Shown here one piece after another: positions 16,709 through 24,635 of a stretch of 38,785 bases of DNA (positions within the stretch are counted from its first letter, which is position 1; each line of letters begins with the position of its first letter). Below the pieces are notes generated by a model, which worked only from the letters and a program-made list of their open reading frames with translations, did no database searches and was not told the DNA's origin. Source of the stretch: Cryomorphaceae bacterium (GTDB taxonomy: Bacteria > Bacteroidota > Bacteroidia > Flavobacteriales > Schleiferiaceae). A program made the position numbers and the translations under genes. The stretch is from NCBI GenBank assembly GCA_020832345.1, contig JAFIEY010000207.1, positions 1 through 38,785 on the forward strand, given 5' to 3'.

Positions 16709-17349
16709 ACATGGAAAACACGATTATTGAAAAGTATTTCACCCTAACGGACAAGCAAAAATCCCAATTTGCGCAGTTGCCCGAATTGTATCAAACGTGG
16801 AATGCGGCCATCAATGTGATCAGTAGAAAGGATATGGACAATTTGATGGAAAGGCATATTTTGCACGCCCTTGCTATAGCGAAAGTCATTTCCTTTCCCG
16901 ACGGCAGCAAAATAATGGATATCGGAACGGGAGGAGGATTTCCCGGAATCCCTTTGGCAATCTTATTTCCCAACGCTCATTTTCACATGGTAGATTCCAT
17001 TGGGAAAAAACTTAAAGTAGTTGAAGCAGTAGCGGAAGCCTTGAATTTAAAAAATGTAACAACTGAACACAATCGGGCAGAAAAGGTCAAAGATCGCTAT
17101 CATTTTATTGTCAGTCGAGCGGTTACTTCATTTCCACAGTTTGAAAAGTGGATTCGCGGAAAGTTTCTCCCGGATCGCATTCACCCACATTTTTCTAATG
17201 GTTTATTTTACCTCAAGGGAGGTGATTTAAGAGAAGAATTGAAACCCTATAAAAAGCGGGTAAAATTGATTTCTGTTCAAAAATTTTTTCCACAGGTTTG
17301 GTTTGAGGGAAAGGTTGTCATGTATTACAGAGCCGGGGGGAAGAACTGA
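16702..17349 (+). CDS. rsmG: 16S rRNA (guanine527-N7)-methyltransferase RsmG
   Basis: Methylates G527 of 16S rRNA at N7 using S-adenosylmethionine. The SAM motif DIGTGGGFPGIPLAI begins at residue 73; HAEK-type blocks and VSRAVTSF near residue 134 match the family. Length 215 aa is normal. Two starts are possible, ATG at 16702 (overlapping the glycosyltransferase stop by 7 bp) and ATG at 16711. A 15-bp remnant of the right end of MITE-A begins on the first base after the stop codon. Confidence 0.95.
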   Translation: MVNMENTIIEKYFTLTDKQKSQFAQLPELYQTWNAAINVISRKDMDNLMERHILHALAIAKVISFPDGSKIMDIGTGGGFPGIPLAILFPNAHFHMVDSIGKKLKVVEAVAEALNLKNVTTEHNRAEKVKDRYHFIVSRAVTSFPQFEKWIRGKFLPDRIHPHFSNGLFYLKGGDLREELKPYKKRVKLISVQKFFPQVWFEGKVVMYYRAGGKN

Positions 17350-17364
17350 TTTTAGAGCAGACTC
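17350..17364 (+). mobile_element. MITE-A right-end remnant
   Basis: TTTTAGAGCAGACTC is identical to the last 15 bases of the full MITE-A element and starts directly after the rsmG stop. No left end is present nearby, so this is either the scar of a deleted copy or a chance match; the exact 15-base identity makes a scar more likely. Confidence 0.65.
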
Positions 17365-17490
17365 ATATTTTATAACCTCGCTTTAGTTGATACACCCCTT
17401 GCAATAGCAAAGTAAAATGGCATGTAACACAGTGAGATCAATCATTGAGGAATTATGGTGATTAATTATCAATTTTACATGGTTTTGTAT

Positions 17491-17498
17491 TACTTTTG
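17491..17498 (+). promoter_or_regulatory. -7 box TACTTTTG for prs
   Basis: TAnnTTTG match 25 bp before the prs ATG. The context TACTTTTGCGCCCC is the same 14 bases as at the lysA promoter. The rest of the 17365-17490 spacer holds no gene that I can see. Confidence 0.5.
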
Positions 17499-17522
17499 CG
17501 CCCCCCAAACGTCAAGTAATTC

Positions 17523-18455
17523 ATGGAAAAAGAAGCAAAAATTTTCGCCGGTCGCGGTTCTGTTCATTTGGCCGAAAAAATAGCTGAAAAGTACGGTGTT
17601 CCCTTAGGAAACGTTACTTTTACGCAGTTTAGCGACGGAGAATTCCAGCCAAGCTTTGAGGAGACAGTTCGCGGAGGACGCGTTTTTTTGGTGTGCTCTA
17701 CCCATCAGCCAAACGACAACCTGATGGAATTACTATTGATGATTGATGCGGCAAAACGAGCTTCTGCGAAACACATCACTGCGGTAATGCCCTATTTTGG
17801 ATACGCTCGTCAGGATCGAAAGGATAAAAGTCGTGTGCCCATTGGGTCCAAAATGATTGCCCAATTGCTTACAGCAGCTGGTGCTACCCGCGTAATGACC
17901 ATGGATTTACACGCTGATCAAATTCAAGGTTTCTTTGAAATTCCAGTTGATCACCTTTTTTCATCCGCGATTTTTGTACCGCACATCAAAAGCTTAGGGC
18001 TTAAAAACGTTACAATTGCTTCTCCCGATATGGGTGGAAGTAAGCGGGCACATAACTACGCTAAAATGGTTGGTGCCGAGGTCGTTATTTGCTACAAACA
18101 ACGCAAGGCAGCCAACGAAATAGAAAAGATGATGGTGATTGGTGACGTTCGTGATCGCCATGTTATTTTGGTTGACGACATGGTGGATACCGCCGGAACC
18201 CTTGCAACCGCAGCCAATATTATTAAAGCTGAAGGCGCATTAAGTGTCCGTGCTTATTGTACCCACGGCGTACTTTCCGGAAAAGCCATAGAACGCCTCA
18301 ACAATTCTGACCTCGAAAAACTCGTCATTACGGACACCATACCCAGGTCGCACCAAAGTGATAAAATTGAAGTATTGAGTGTGGCCTCACTTTTTGCCGA
18401 GGTTATGCACAATGTTCACCATCACGAATCCATCAGTAAACACTTTATCATTTAA
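17523..18455 (+). CDS. prs: ribose-phosphate pyrophosphokinase (PRPP synthetase)
   Basis: Makes 5-phosphoribosyl-1-pyrophosphate from ribose 5-phosphate and ATP, feeding nucleotide, histidine and NAD synthesis. The ATP/catalytic segment YFGYARQDRKDK is near residue 97, MDLHADQIQGFF near 127 and the PRPP loop VDDMVDTAGT near 217. Length 310 aa is normal for class I enzymes. It leads the conserved prs-rplY-pth cluster, from a promoter at 17491. Confidence 0.97.
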   Translation: MEKEAKIFAGRGSVHLAEKIAEKYGVPLGNVTFTQFSDGEFQPSFEETVRGGRVFLVCSTHQPNDNLMELLLMIDAAKRASAKHITAVMPYFGYARQDRKDKSRVPIGSKMIAQLLTAAGATRVMTMDLHADQIQGFFEIPVDHLFSSAIFVPHIKSLGLKNVTIASPDMGGSKRAHNYAKMVGAEVVICYKQRKAANEIEKMMVIGDVRDRHVILVDDMVDTAGTLATAANIIKAEGALSVRAYCTHGVLSGKAIERLNNSDLEKLVITDTIPRSHQSDKIEVLSVASLFAEVMHNVHHHESISKHFII

Positions 18456-18458
18456 CCC

Positions 18459-18507
18459 ATATCGGTAATTTACCTCTCCTCGTTGCCGATATTTTATTTT
18501 GAGGAGA
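18459..18507 (+). promoter_or_regulatory. candidate pseudoknot/attenuator in the rplY leader
   Basis: ATATCGGTAA (18459-18468) pairs with TTGCCGATAT (18483-18492) to form a 10-bp stem with one G-U pair, followed by TTTATTTT. Its 14-base loop contains TCTCCTC (18475-18481), which is the exact complement of GAGGAGA at 18501-18507. The two helices are in H-type pseudoknot order. The simpler reading is a prs terminator with partial read-through; the second pairing makes an L25 leader regulator possible. Confidence 0.45.
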
Positions 18508-18526
18508 ACAATTTAATTCAATTTAC

Positions 18527-19159
18527 ATGAACACAGTTTCAATCACAGCCCACAAACGCGAGCAGCTCGGAACAAAGTCTTCCAAAGAGTTGCGTCGTCA
18601 GGGAAATGTTCCCTGCGTCGTTTACGGAGGTGAGTCACCTTTGCACTTTCACGCATCGGTAGCCGACTTCCGCGACGTTATTTACACCCCAAACGTGTAT
18701 CGCTTGGAAGTTGACATCGATGGCAACAAAGTGCCCTGTGTCATCCAAGACATCCAGTTTCACCCGGTAACGGATGCAGTTCTTCACATTGACTTTATAC
18801 AGTTGGTGGACGGAGTTCCTGTTACCATGGAAATTCCCATTCGTCTTCTCGGAAATTCCCGTGGTGTGCGAAATGGTGGAAAAATGAAGCGTGTATTGCG
18901 CAAGCTTAAGGTTAAGGCTACACCCGAAAACCTTCCTGATTCCATCGATCACGATATCACTAACCTTCGTATTGGACAGTCTGTTCGCGTTAGCGACCTA
19001 ACAACTACCGGTTTTGAAATTGTCAATAGCCCATCAGCGGTTATCGTAAGTATCAAAACCTCTCGTGTTGCTGTTGATGATATTGACACGGATGAAGATG
19101 AAGGTGAGGAAACCGCAGCAGCTACTGAAGGTGGCGAAGAGACCAAATCTGAAGAATAA
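18527..19159 (+). CDS. rplY: 50S ribosomal protein L25 (general stress protein Ctc type)
   Basis: Binds 5S rRNA in the large ribosomal subunit. It is the long Ctc/TL5 form: an N-terminal L25 domain (residues 1-92, with REQLGTKSSKELRRQGNVPCVVYG) and a C-terminal beta domain (93-180, with RLLGNSRGVRNGGKMKRVLRKLKV). The acidic tail from residue 185 (Asp/Glu-rich) is common in Bacteroidota. 210 aa. It lies between prs and pth as in many bacteria, with a structured 71-bp leader that may hold a regulatory RNA fold. Confidence 0.96.
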   Translation: MNTVSITAHKREQLGTKSSKELRRQGNVPCVVYGGESPLHFHASVADFRDVIYTPNVYRLEVDIDGNKVPCVIQDIQFHPVTDAVLHIDFIQLVDGVPVTMEIPIRLLGNSRGVRNGGKMKRVLRKLKVKATPENLPDSIDHDITNLRIGQSVRVSDLTTTGFEIVNSPSAVIVSIKTSRVAVDDIDTDEDEGEETAAATEGGEETKSEE

Positions 19160-19171
19160 CCCATCTCCATT

Positions 19172-19744
19172 GTGAAGAAGTTTCTCATCGTCGGTTTGGG
19201 TAATATAGGCCCGGATTATGCAGAAACCCGTCACAATATCGGATTTAAAGTGCTGGATCGGCTTGCGAGTCGATCCGGCATTTCTTTTTCCAGTGCACGG
19301 TTGGCCGATAAAGCAGAACTTAGAGTTAAAGGTCGCTCCCTGATTCTAATTAAACCCACCACGTTCATGAATCTCAGCGGCAAAGCCCTAAGGTATTGGA
19401 TGGAGGAGGCAAAAATTCCCGTGGAGAATATATTGGTCATCGTGGATGATGTCGCCCTGCCATTTGCCCACTTGCGCCTTAAAATGAAAGGCAGCGACGG
19501 CGGTCATAATGGCCTTAAAAGTATTCAACAACTACTCGGACACAGCAATTATCCCCGACTGCGGGTAGGAATTGGCGGGGATTTCCCCAAAGGTGCGCAA
19601 GTGCAATATGTCCTTGGAAACTGGACTGATGAAGAAAGTAAGCAACTCGAAAAGCTCACCGAACACTGTGCAGATGCCATCGTGTCCTTTTGTCTTGCCG
19701 GGCCCGTAAATACCATGAATGCTTATAATGGCGCAGTGACCTAG
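19172..19744 (+). CDS. pth: peptidyl-tRNA hydrolase
   Basis: Releases tRNA from prematurely dropped peptidyl-tRNA. Family signatures: GLGNIGPDYAETRHNIGF with the catalytic His in the first 25 residues, KPTTFMNLSGKA, VDDVALPFAHLRLKMKGSDGGHNGLKSI and YPRLRVGIG. Length 190 aa is usual. It starts with GTG, 12 bp after the rplY stop; no better start is available because the core begins at residue 3. An intrinsic terminator follows at 19759-19787. Confidence 0.96.
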   Translation: MKKFLIVGLGNIGPDYAETRHNIGFKVLDRLASRSGISFSSARLADKAELRVKGRSLILIKPTTFMNLSGKALRYWMEEAKIPVENILVIVDDVALPFAHLRLKMKGSDGGHNGLKSIQQLLGHSNYPRLRVGIGGDFPKGAQVQYVLGNWTDEESKQLEKLTEHCADAIVSFCLAGPVNTMNAYNGAVT

Positions 19745-19758
19745 AAAAATTCAAATTG

Positions 19759-19787
19759 GTGGAAAAACTATTAGCTTCCACTTTTTT
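19759..19787 (+). terminator. intrinsic terminator of the prs-rplY-pth cluster
   Basis: GTGGAA (19759-19764) and TTCCAC (19776-19781) form a 6-bp perfect stem with an 11-base loop, followed directly by TTTTTT. It lies 15 bp after the pth stop codon. Confidence 0.65.
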
Positions 19788-19822
19788 AAGTGGGTATAAA
19801 AATGTATTTTCGCTAAAAATAT

Positions 19823-19964
19823 GATTCCACTCCAAAAATGATGATTTTAATGAAAATCGACGCGGAGGGGATTTTTGAACCGGAGATAACTGTCTGTTAG
19901 TGAGGGTTTAAAAACCTACTAACAAGAATGATTTTGGCAGAAAGGGACTTTTTATAGCAAACTC
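19823..19964 (+). mobile_element. MITE-A copy 6, in the yebC leader, flanked by AAATAT
   Basis: 142-bp full form beginning GATTCCACTCC and ending TATAGCAAACTC, with the central GATAACTGTCTGTTAG. Flanked by AAATAT at 19817-19822 and 19965-19970. It is more diverged than copies 1 and 5. It separates a degenerate -7 box (TATTTTCG, 19805-19812) from the yebC ATG, which lies 18 bp past its right end. Confidence 0.88.
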
Positions 19965-19982
19965 AAATATTAAAGACAAATA

Positions 19983-20696
19983 ATGGGAAGAGCATTTGAA
20001 TACCGTAAGGCGCGAAAATTTAAGCGCTGGGCCGCCATGGCTAAAACATTTACCCGGATAGGTAAAGAAATAACAATCGCGGCAAAAGAAGGTGGCCCCG
20101 ATCCCGAAGCAAATACCAGATTGCGGGCGGCCATACAAAATGCCAAAACGGCTAACATGCCCAAGGACAATGTGGAAAGGGCCATAAAAAAAGCCACCGA
20201 TAAAGATCAAGGCGATTATAAGGAATTGGTTTATGAAGGCTATGGTCCTCACGGAATCGCCATAATTATAGAAACAGCTACCGACAACCCCACCAGAACA
20301 GTGGGTAATATTCGCTCGTATTTTAATAAGTGTAATGGCAGTCTTGGAACTTCCGGTTCCGTTGAGTTTTTATTCGACCATAAATGCTATTTGCGGATTG
20401 CCGATGCCGGACAGGATTTGGAGGAACTCGAATTGGAACTCATCGATTATGGCGCCGAAGAGGTTTTTAGAGAAGAGGAAGAAAAGCAAATAGTCATTTA
20501 TGGTGAGTTTACTAATTTTGGTAACTTGCAAAAAGGACTCGAGGAATTAGGACTTGAAATTGTAAACAGCGGATTTGAACGCATCCCCACCATTACCAAA
20601 TCATTAAATGAAGAACAAACCGCAGAAGTGGATAAACTTCTTGAGCGAATAGAAGAGGACGATGATGTTCAAAATGTATTTCACACCATGGTGTAA
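19983..20696 (+). CDS. YebC/PmpR family protein (TACO1-like)
   Basis: Widely conserved YebC/PmpR protein, described as a DNA-binding regulator in some bacteria and, in TACO1-like members, as a translation factor easing ribosome stalling. The N-terminus GRAFEYRKARKFKRWAAMAKTF and the blocks GGPDPEANTRLR, NMPKDNVERAIKKA, YEGYGPHGIA and NKCNGSLGTSGSV (in 20-residue or shorter segments) are characteristic. Length 237 aa is normal. Its likely original promoter at about 19805 is now separated from the start by MITE-A copy 6, adding a hairpin-forming leader of roughly 150 nt. Confidence 0.94.
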   Translation: MGRAFEYRKARKFKRWAAMAKTFTRIGKEITIAAKEGGPDPEANTRLRAAIQNAKTANMPKDNVERAIKKATDKDQGDYKELVYEGYGPHGIAIIIETATDNPTRTVGNIRSYFNKCNGSLGTSGSVEFLFDHKCYLRIADAGQDLEELELELIDYGAEEVFREEEEKQIVIYGEFTNFGNLQKGLEELGLEIVNSGFERIPTITKSLNEEQTAEVDKLLERIEEDDDVQNVFHTMV

Positions 20697-20788
20697 ATGG
20701 CTAACAGACGCGTTTTAGGAATTTATTAAAATGATTTAATTGGTTGATATTGTAAATTAGCTGAAATGTTAATTTAAAATTCTCAACC

Positions 20789-21355
20789 ATGAAAAATTTA
20801 ATTCATCCATCCAAGGCATTACTTTTTCTATTTGCCTTTTTTATCACAATCTCAACATCGTGTTCCGAAGACGATGATGAAGAATTCTCACCAAATGGCG
20901 ACGACTATTTTATTTCATTTAATATTTCTGGAGACGTAACAGGCGAATTAGAAGGAAGCGCTGTAATGACTCAGGTAGAGCTTGCAGGAAATTATACACT
21001 TAGCATAAGTGGAAATGATTTTGAGGTAGAAGGTGAAGAAGAAAATCAAACGTTTAACATTCATTTTCGCAGAGGACCTGCGCCAAACGAATTTGAATCA
21101 CCCGAAGTGGGAACCTATATCATAGGATTACCGGCAGAAGCAGCAGCTGAAAATGGATTTTGGGTAAATTATTTCGATATTGATGGGGGAAGCTCTACTG
21201 AATACGGAACCGAAGACGTAAGTGGAACCATTGAAATAACCAATGTCACTGATGACTACATCGAAGGCACATTTGACTTTACGGCTGGAAGGACGGAAAA
21301 CGATCAAAACATTACAGTAACCAATGGTATTTTTAAAGCTCGTAATGGGTTGTAA
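20789..21355 (+). CDS. surface-type lipoprotein, function unknown
   Basis: 188 aa. The signal peptide ends in the lipobox STSC with the lipidated Cys at residue 25, followed by SEDDDEE; an acidic run right after the Cys is the known lipoprotein export signal that sends Bacteroidota lipoproteins to the cell surface. The mature protein is acidic and beta-rich with no domain that I recognise (segments such as GTIEITNVTDDYIEGTFDF suggest a small beta sandwich seen in other Bacteroidota lipoproteins). A terminator follows. It stands alone between yebC and the sigma factor gene. Confidence 0.8.
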   Translation: MKNLIHPSKALLFLFAFFITISTSCSEDDDEEFSPNGDDYFISFNISGDVTGELEGSAVMTQVELAGNYTLSISGNDFEVEGEEENQTFNIHFRRGPAPNEFESPEVGTYIIGLPAEAAAENGFWVNYFDIDGGSSTEYGTEDVSGTIEITNVTDDYIEGTFDFTAGRTENDQNITVTNGIFKARNGL

Positions 21356-21393
21356 AACAAATTGTTGTAGATTCAAGTTTATTTGAATTTTAT

Positions 21394-21419
21394 AAAGGAG
21401 CCTTCGGGTTCCTTTTTTT
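21394..21419 (+). terminator. intrinsic terminator after the lipoprotein gene
   Basis: AAAGGAGCC, loop TTCG, then GGTTCCTTT running into TTTTT. The stem has one G-U pair and a stable UUCG-type tetraloop. It lies 39 bp after the lipoprotein stop and 60 bp before the sigma factor gene. Confidence 0.75.
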
Positions 21420-21420
21420 A

Positions 21421-21451
21421 TTTATCTATGCAACCTTTCGCTATTACTTTG
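21421..21451 (+). promoter_or_regulatory. probable promoter of the sigma factor gene
   Basis: TTTA (21421-21424), 19-bp spacer, TTACTTTG (21444-21451): one mismatch in each half of the Bacteroidota consensus. It begins right after the preceding terminator and ends 28 bp before the ATG. Confidence 0.4.
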
Positions 21452-21479
21452 CATCTAAAGACCAGAAACCCCAAAGTGC

Positions 21480-22022
21480 ATGAGCCCGGAGGAACAGGAA
21501 AAAATCATTAAACAATGCGTGGCAGAAAACCCACTTGCGCAAAGGCAGCTTTACGAAGCCTATGCCGGTCGGTTGTATGCCGTTTGTTTGCGATACCTAA
21601 ATCACCGGGAAGATGCACAGGAAGCACTTTCCAATACGTGGATAAAAGTATTCGACAATATTAGCCGGTTTCGGTTTGAGAGTGCACTCAATACGTGGAT
21701 GACCAAAATTGCCGTGCGGGAATGCCTGATGATGCTGCGAAAAAAGAACGTGTTTTTTCAGTCGCTGAATGAGGATATAACCCAAGCAAATTACGTTTTG
21801 GAAAACCATAATGACGAAGTCGAGTACCTTCAACACATAATAGAATCGCTCCCGGTGGGGTTCCGAACAGTTTTTAATCTCTACGCAATAGAAGGCTATG
21901 GGCACAAGGAAATTGCCGAAATGCTGGGAATTTCTGAAAGTACCAGCAAAAGTCAACTCTCACGTGCCCGTAGCATTCTCAGAAAAAAGGTAGAACAAAA
22001 CGTCTTCAACTATGAAAGATGA
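21480..22022 (+). CDS. ECF-type RNA polymerase sigma factor
   Basis: 180 aa with region 2 (residues about 20-85, including LYAVCLRYLNHREDAQEAL and the TWIKVFDNISRF block) and region 4 (about 120-175, with a helix-turn-helix in GYGHKEIAEMLGISESTSKSQLSRARS). No region 3, as expected for ECF sigma factors. It overlaps the next gene by 11 bp, a typical arrangement with an anti-sigma factor or membrane partner. The target promoters are unknown. Confidence 0.93.
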   Translation: MSPEEQEKIIKQCVAENPLAQRQLYEAYAGRLYAVCLRYLNHREDAQEALSNTWIKVFDNISRFRFESALNTWMTKIAVRECLMMLRKKNVFFQSLNEDITQANYVLENHNDEVEYLQHIIESLPVGFRTVFNLYAIEGYGHKEIAEMLGISESTSKSQLSRARSILRKKVEQNVFNYER

Positions 22023-22731
22023 CCGATTAGATAAGTTTTTTCAAAAACGGCTGGAAAACCACGAGGTAGAACCGCCTCCCGGCCTTTTTGACGACATCCA
22101 ACGCAAACGCAAAAAGTCTTCGCGAGGCTTTAAACCTCAGTGGATAGCCGCGGCCATTGCGGCTTTGGTAACACTTACTTTGCCTTTTTACTTCGCTTCG
22201 GATGATGAACCGGAAATGGTATATACACCAAGAACTATTTTTCCTGTGATACAGGAGGATGAACCCCACACACCCTATCCAGTTCCCGATGTGAAGGTTG
22301 CCTCCTCAACTAAACAAGCGCCACAAAAGCAAATCCAACAGAAATCGGTTCAAGTGCAAAATTCTAAACCGGATTATTCCAAAGATTTAGCTAATGATTT
22401 GGCATACATCGACCAGATGGCCAAACAATCCAAAAGGGAAGGTGCTGTACTGGCCTTTGAAGCTGATCTGAAGTTGTACGAAGAAGAATTGCTCGACCGC
22501 TATCTCACCAGTTTGGAAATTGAAGTTATTGCCGAAGGGTTAAACTTAAAATCTGAAAATATGGCGCTTGAAGAATCTAAAAACTCCATTGGGCCACTGG
22601 TTCGCAAGTTTTTCCACCCGGATTATTATATCACCGTGGAAAGTGTGCAGCTTCCCAGTATTCCCTTGCCGGGAATTGGCGAGAAAAAAGAAAAGCAACA
22701 GACCAACACTGATTCCCCCGAAAAAGATTAA
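22012..22731 (+). CDS. single-pass membrane protein, candidate anti-sigma factor
   Basis: 239 aa. Residues 1-40 are charged and probably cytoplasmic (DKFFQKRLENHEVEPPPGLFDDI, then a basic RKRKK run); one membrane helix spans about 43-62; the remainder is a Pro/Gln/Lys-rich stalk and a short periplasmic domain. There is no recognisable zinc anti-sigma motif. The short cytoplasmic head with xPPxxLxxxI and the 11-bp overlap with the sigma gene fit the Bacteroidota pattern of membrane anti-sigma partners; this function is inferred from context. The barrel gene follows 60 bp later. Confidence 0.7.
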   Translation: MKDDRLDKFFQKRLENHEVEPPPGLFDDIQRKRKKSSRGFKPQWIAAAIAALVTLTLPFYFASDDEPEMVYTPRTIFPVIQEDEPHTPYPVPDVKVASSTKQAPQKQIQQKSVQVQNSKPDYSKDLANDLAYIDQMAKQSKREGAVLAFEADLKLYEEELLDRYLTSLEIEVIAEGLNLKSENMALEESKNSIGPLVRKFFHPDYYITVESVQLPSIPLPGIGEKKEKQQTNTDSPEKD

Positions 22732-22791
22732 AAACTGTTTTTGTTAAAAAAAAAACCATTGTTAACCATCTTCTCGATAAAAAAATTTACC

Positions 22792-24495
22792 ATGAAAAAA
22801 ATACTCATTCTATTGATTTCCACACTTTCCTTTAGTGGAATGCATGCGCAGCAGAACGATATTTCTGAAACGTATAAGGAACAAATTCGCAAGGTTTATC
22901 AACTTTTAGAAGAGGGCATACTCACCGAAGAGCAAGCTCAACAAGATATTGAAGAAATTAAGAGCAGTGCTAAAAGTGAAATGAAAGCCAGGATTCGCAG
23001 AGATGAAGTGGTTAAACATTCTGCCAAGGAAGCTGTGGTTTTTTGGGTTCAGTTAGAAGATGCTGAAGACGAAGAAAGATCACAGGCTGTTATTAAATAT
23101 GATACGCTTTATGCGGATTCAATTGACGCCAAACTAGAGGTTTTTAAACAGTCGGCCATCAAAGATTTTTCCAATGGAGGAGAGGTAAATGCACGTGCCG
23201 GGTATTATCTCCGGGGTAGGTCATATTTGTTGTTTGAAAAAGTCGATGAGATGATCCTCGCCTCAGGTGTGACGCAAATTCAAAAACAGGATAAGCAAAA
23301 AAGTTCACTAACCGAAGACATTTACCTCATTCGGATTTGGGTAAAGGGTAAAGGTGAAAAAGGTAAATATACCTATGAAGAAACCCGGGAAATGACCAAA
23401 CTGGAAGCCGGAAAGCGCATCAACAAAATGCGCGAAGAGGTACGACAAAAAGTCACTGATGAAAAAGACCCCAATGCAGGAAAAATTAAAAGTGGGATGG
23501 ATGTAATTCATAAAGTCACCGAACCGCAGCTTACTAAACAACAACTTGAAGACACAGGCCTTTATCACGTAAAAATCAAGGTGAAAGGAGAGGGGTACAA
23601 AGGCTGGCTTTCGCAAAATAGATACTATGAGAACCGATCAAAAGAAGACACCTTGACCCTTGCACAAGCCGATTCTACCTTAAAGGCCATGCGCGTAATT
23701 GTTCACAACAATCTTCGCAAACGAAAGGTAAAACCACAAAGCATTAGTATATCCGATGATTTGGATATTATTGCAAGGGTAAATTTGGAATCTAAAGAAG
23801 GTGCTGGAATTGCAAAAGACGATGGTGACAAAGTAAAAATTAAAAAGGGACAAAGTACCTACATAAGTCTTGAATCAAAAAAGCGCAATGAATCCTATCG
23901 CTTGATGGCTTCTTTGGGCTTGGGATTGTCTTGGCTGGTAAATGAAAATGGATCCTTGTACCAACCCGCTCAAAACAGTTTTTGGAATTATTCCAGTCAG
24001 GTCGGCTTTCGTTTTGAATGGCAATTTGCACGCCCTTTATTTTTAAGTCTAGGAGTGAATTATGTCAACCAACGCTTTAATAGCCAAGAAAATCATTATT
24101 ATGTTCAAACAGCAGACGAAACGCGTTTTGAAGCATTTCCCAATAATGAGGAGTTACACAGATCCAATATGAGCATGGACTTTATCGACGGCCAATTTGG
24201 ATTGGGAGTCAACTTTGGAAAAAAATACTTTATTAAGGGTCTTGAGATTGGGGCTTTTGGCGGAACCCATTTGCTCACTACGCAGCGGTTGCGATACGGT
24301 ACCAGAGAACTGCGATTTAACGAGCGTCAACGCGGATCATTTAATCAGCAGACTTACAGGTATGGCGCTTATATTGATTTTAAAATGGGGGATGGGTGGT
24401 CTCACCGGTTTTATTCAACACTCAATCAAGTGTTTAGTCCGGGAATGGCTGATCAAAATTTTATTGCCGGATACATGTTGATTTTGAATTTTTAA
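22792..24495 (+). CDS. outer-membrane barrel protein with repeated N-terminal module
   Basis: 567 aa from the ATG at 22792 (an in-frame TTG at 22741 would add 17 residues before the signal peptide). Signal peptide MKKILILLISTLSFSGMHAQ. Residues about 20-370 hold a helical segment and then at least two related modules of about 50 residues: YLIRIWVKGKGEKGKY with EMTKLEAGKRINKM, and YHVKIKVKGEGYKGW with TLTLAQADSTLKAM. The C-terminal 190 residues alternate aromatic beta strands and end YMLILNF, as in outer-membrane barrels. No family recognised. Its place behind a sigma factor and a membrane partner suggests a shared envelope function (inference). Confidence 0.72.
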   Translation: MKKILILLISTLSFSGMHAQQNDISETYKEQIRKVYQLLEEGILTEEQAQQDIEEIKSSAKSEMKARIRRDEVVKHSAKEAVVFWVQLEDAEDEERSQAVIKYDTLYADSIDAKLEVFKQSAIKDFSNGGEVNARAGYYLRGRSYLLFEKVDEMILASGVTQIQKQDKQKSSLTEDIYLIRIWVKGKGEKGKYTYEETREMTKLEAGKRINKMREEVRQKVTDEKDPNAGKIKSGMDVIHKVTEPQLTKQQLEDTGLYHVKIKVKGEGYKGWLSQNRYYENRSKEDTLTLAQADSTLKAMRVIVHNNLRKRKVKPQSISISDDLDIIARVNLESKEGAGIAKDDGDKVKIKKGQSTYISLESKKRNESYRLMASLGLGLSWLVNENGSLYQPAQNSFWNYSSQVGFRFEWQFARPLFLSLGVNYVNQRFNSQENHYYVQTADETRFEAFPNNEELHRSNMSMDFIDGQFGLGVNFGKKYFIKGLEIGAFGGTHLLTTQRLRYGTRELRFNERQRGSFNQQTYRYGAYIDFKMGDGWSHRFYSTLNQVFSPGMADQNFIAGYMLILNF

Positions 24496-24635
24496 TAGAA
24501 GCTGTAATTTTTTTCCCATCTGTAACACCAATGGTACAAATATCAAATTCAATAACCCAGTGAAGTCTCTGCAAGGATTCTGAAAAATAAAATTTACTTA
24601 GAATCCACGCAGATGCCTTTTTACCAAACCCAATT

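Noticed and set aside
17365-17490. Possible small RNA or riboswitch upstream of prs
   Set aside because: No strong inverted repeat, known purine-riboswitch core or terminator could be seen; only the -7 box is supported.
22741-22791. Extended N-terminus of the barrel protein from TTG at 22741
   Set aside because: The ATG at 22792 begins a standard signal peptide; the upstream codons are poly-A derived lysines.
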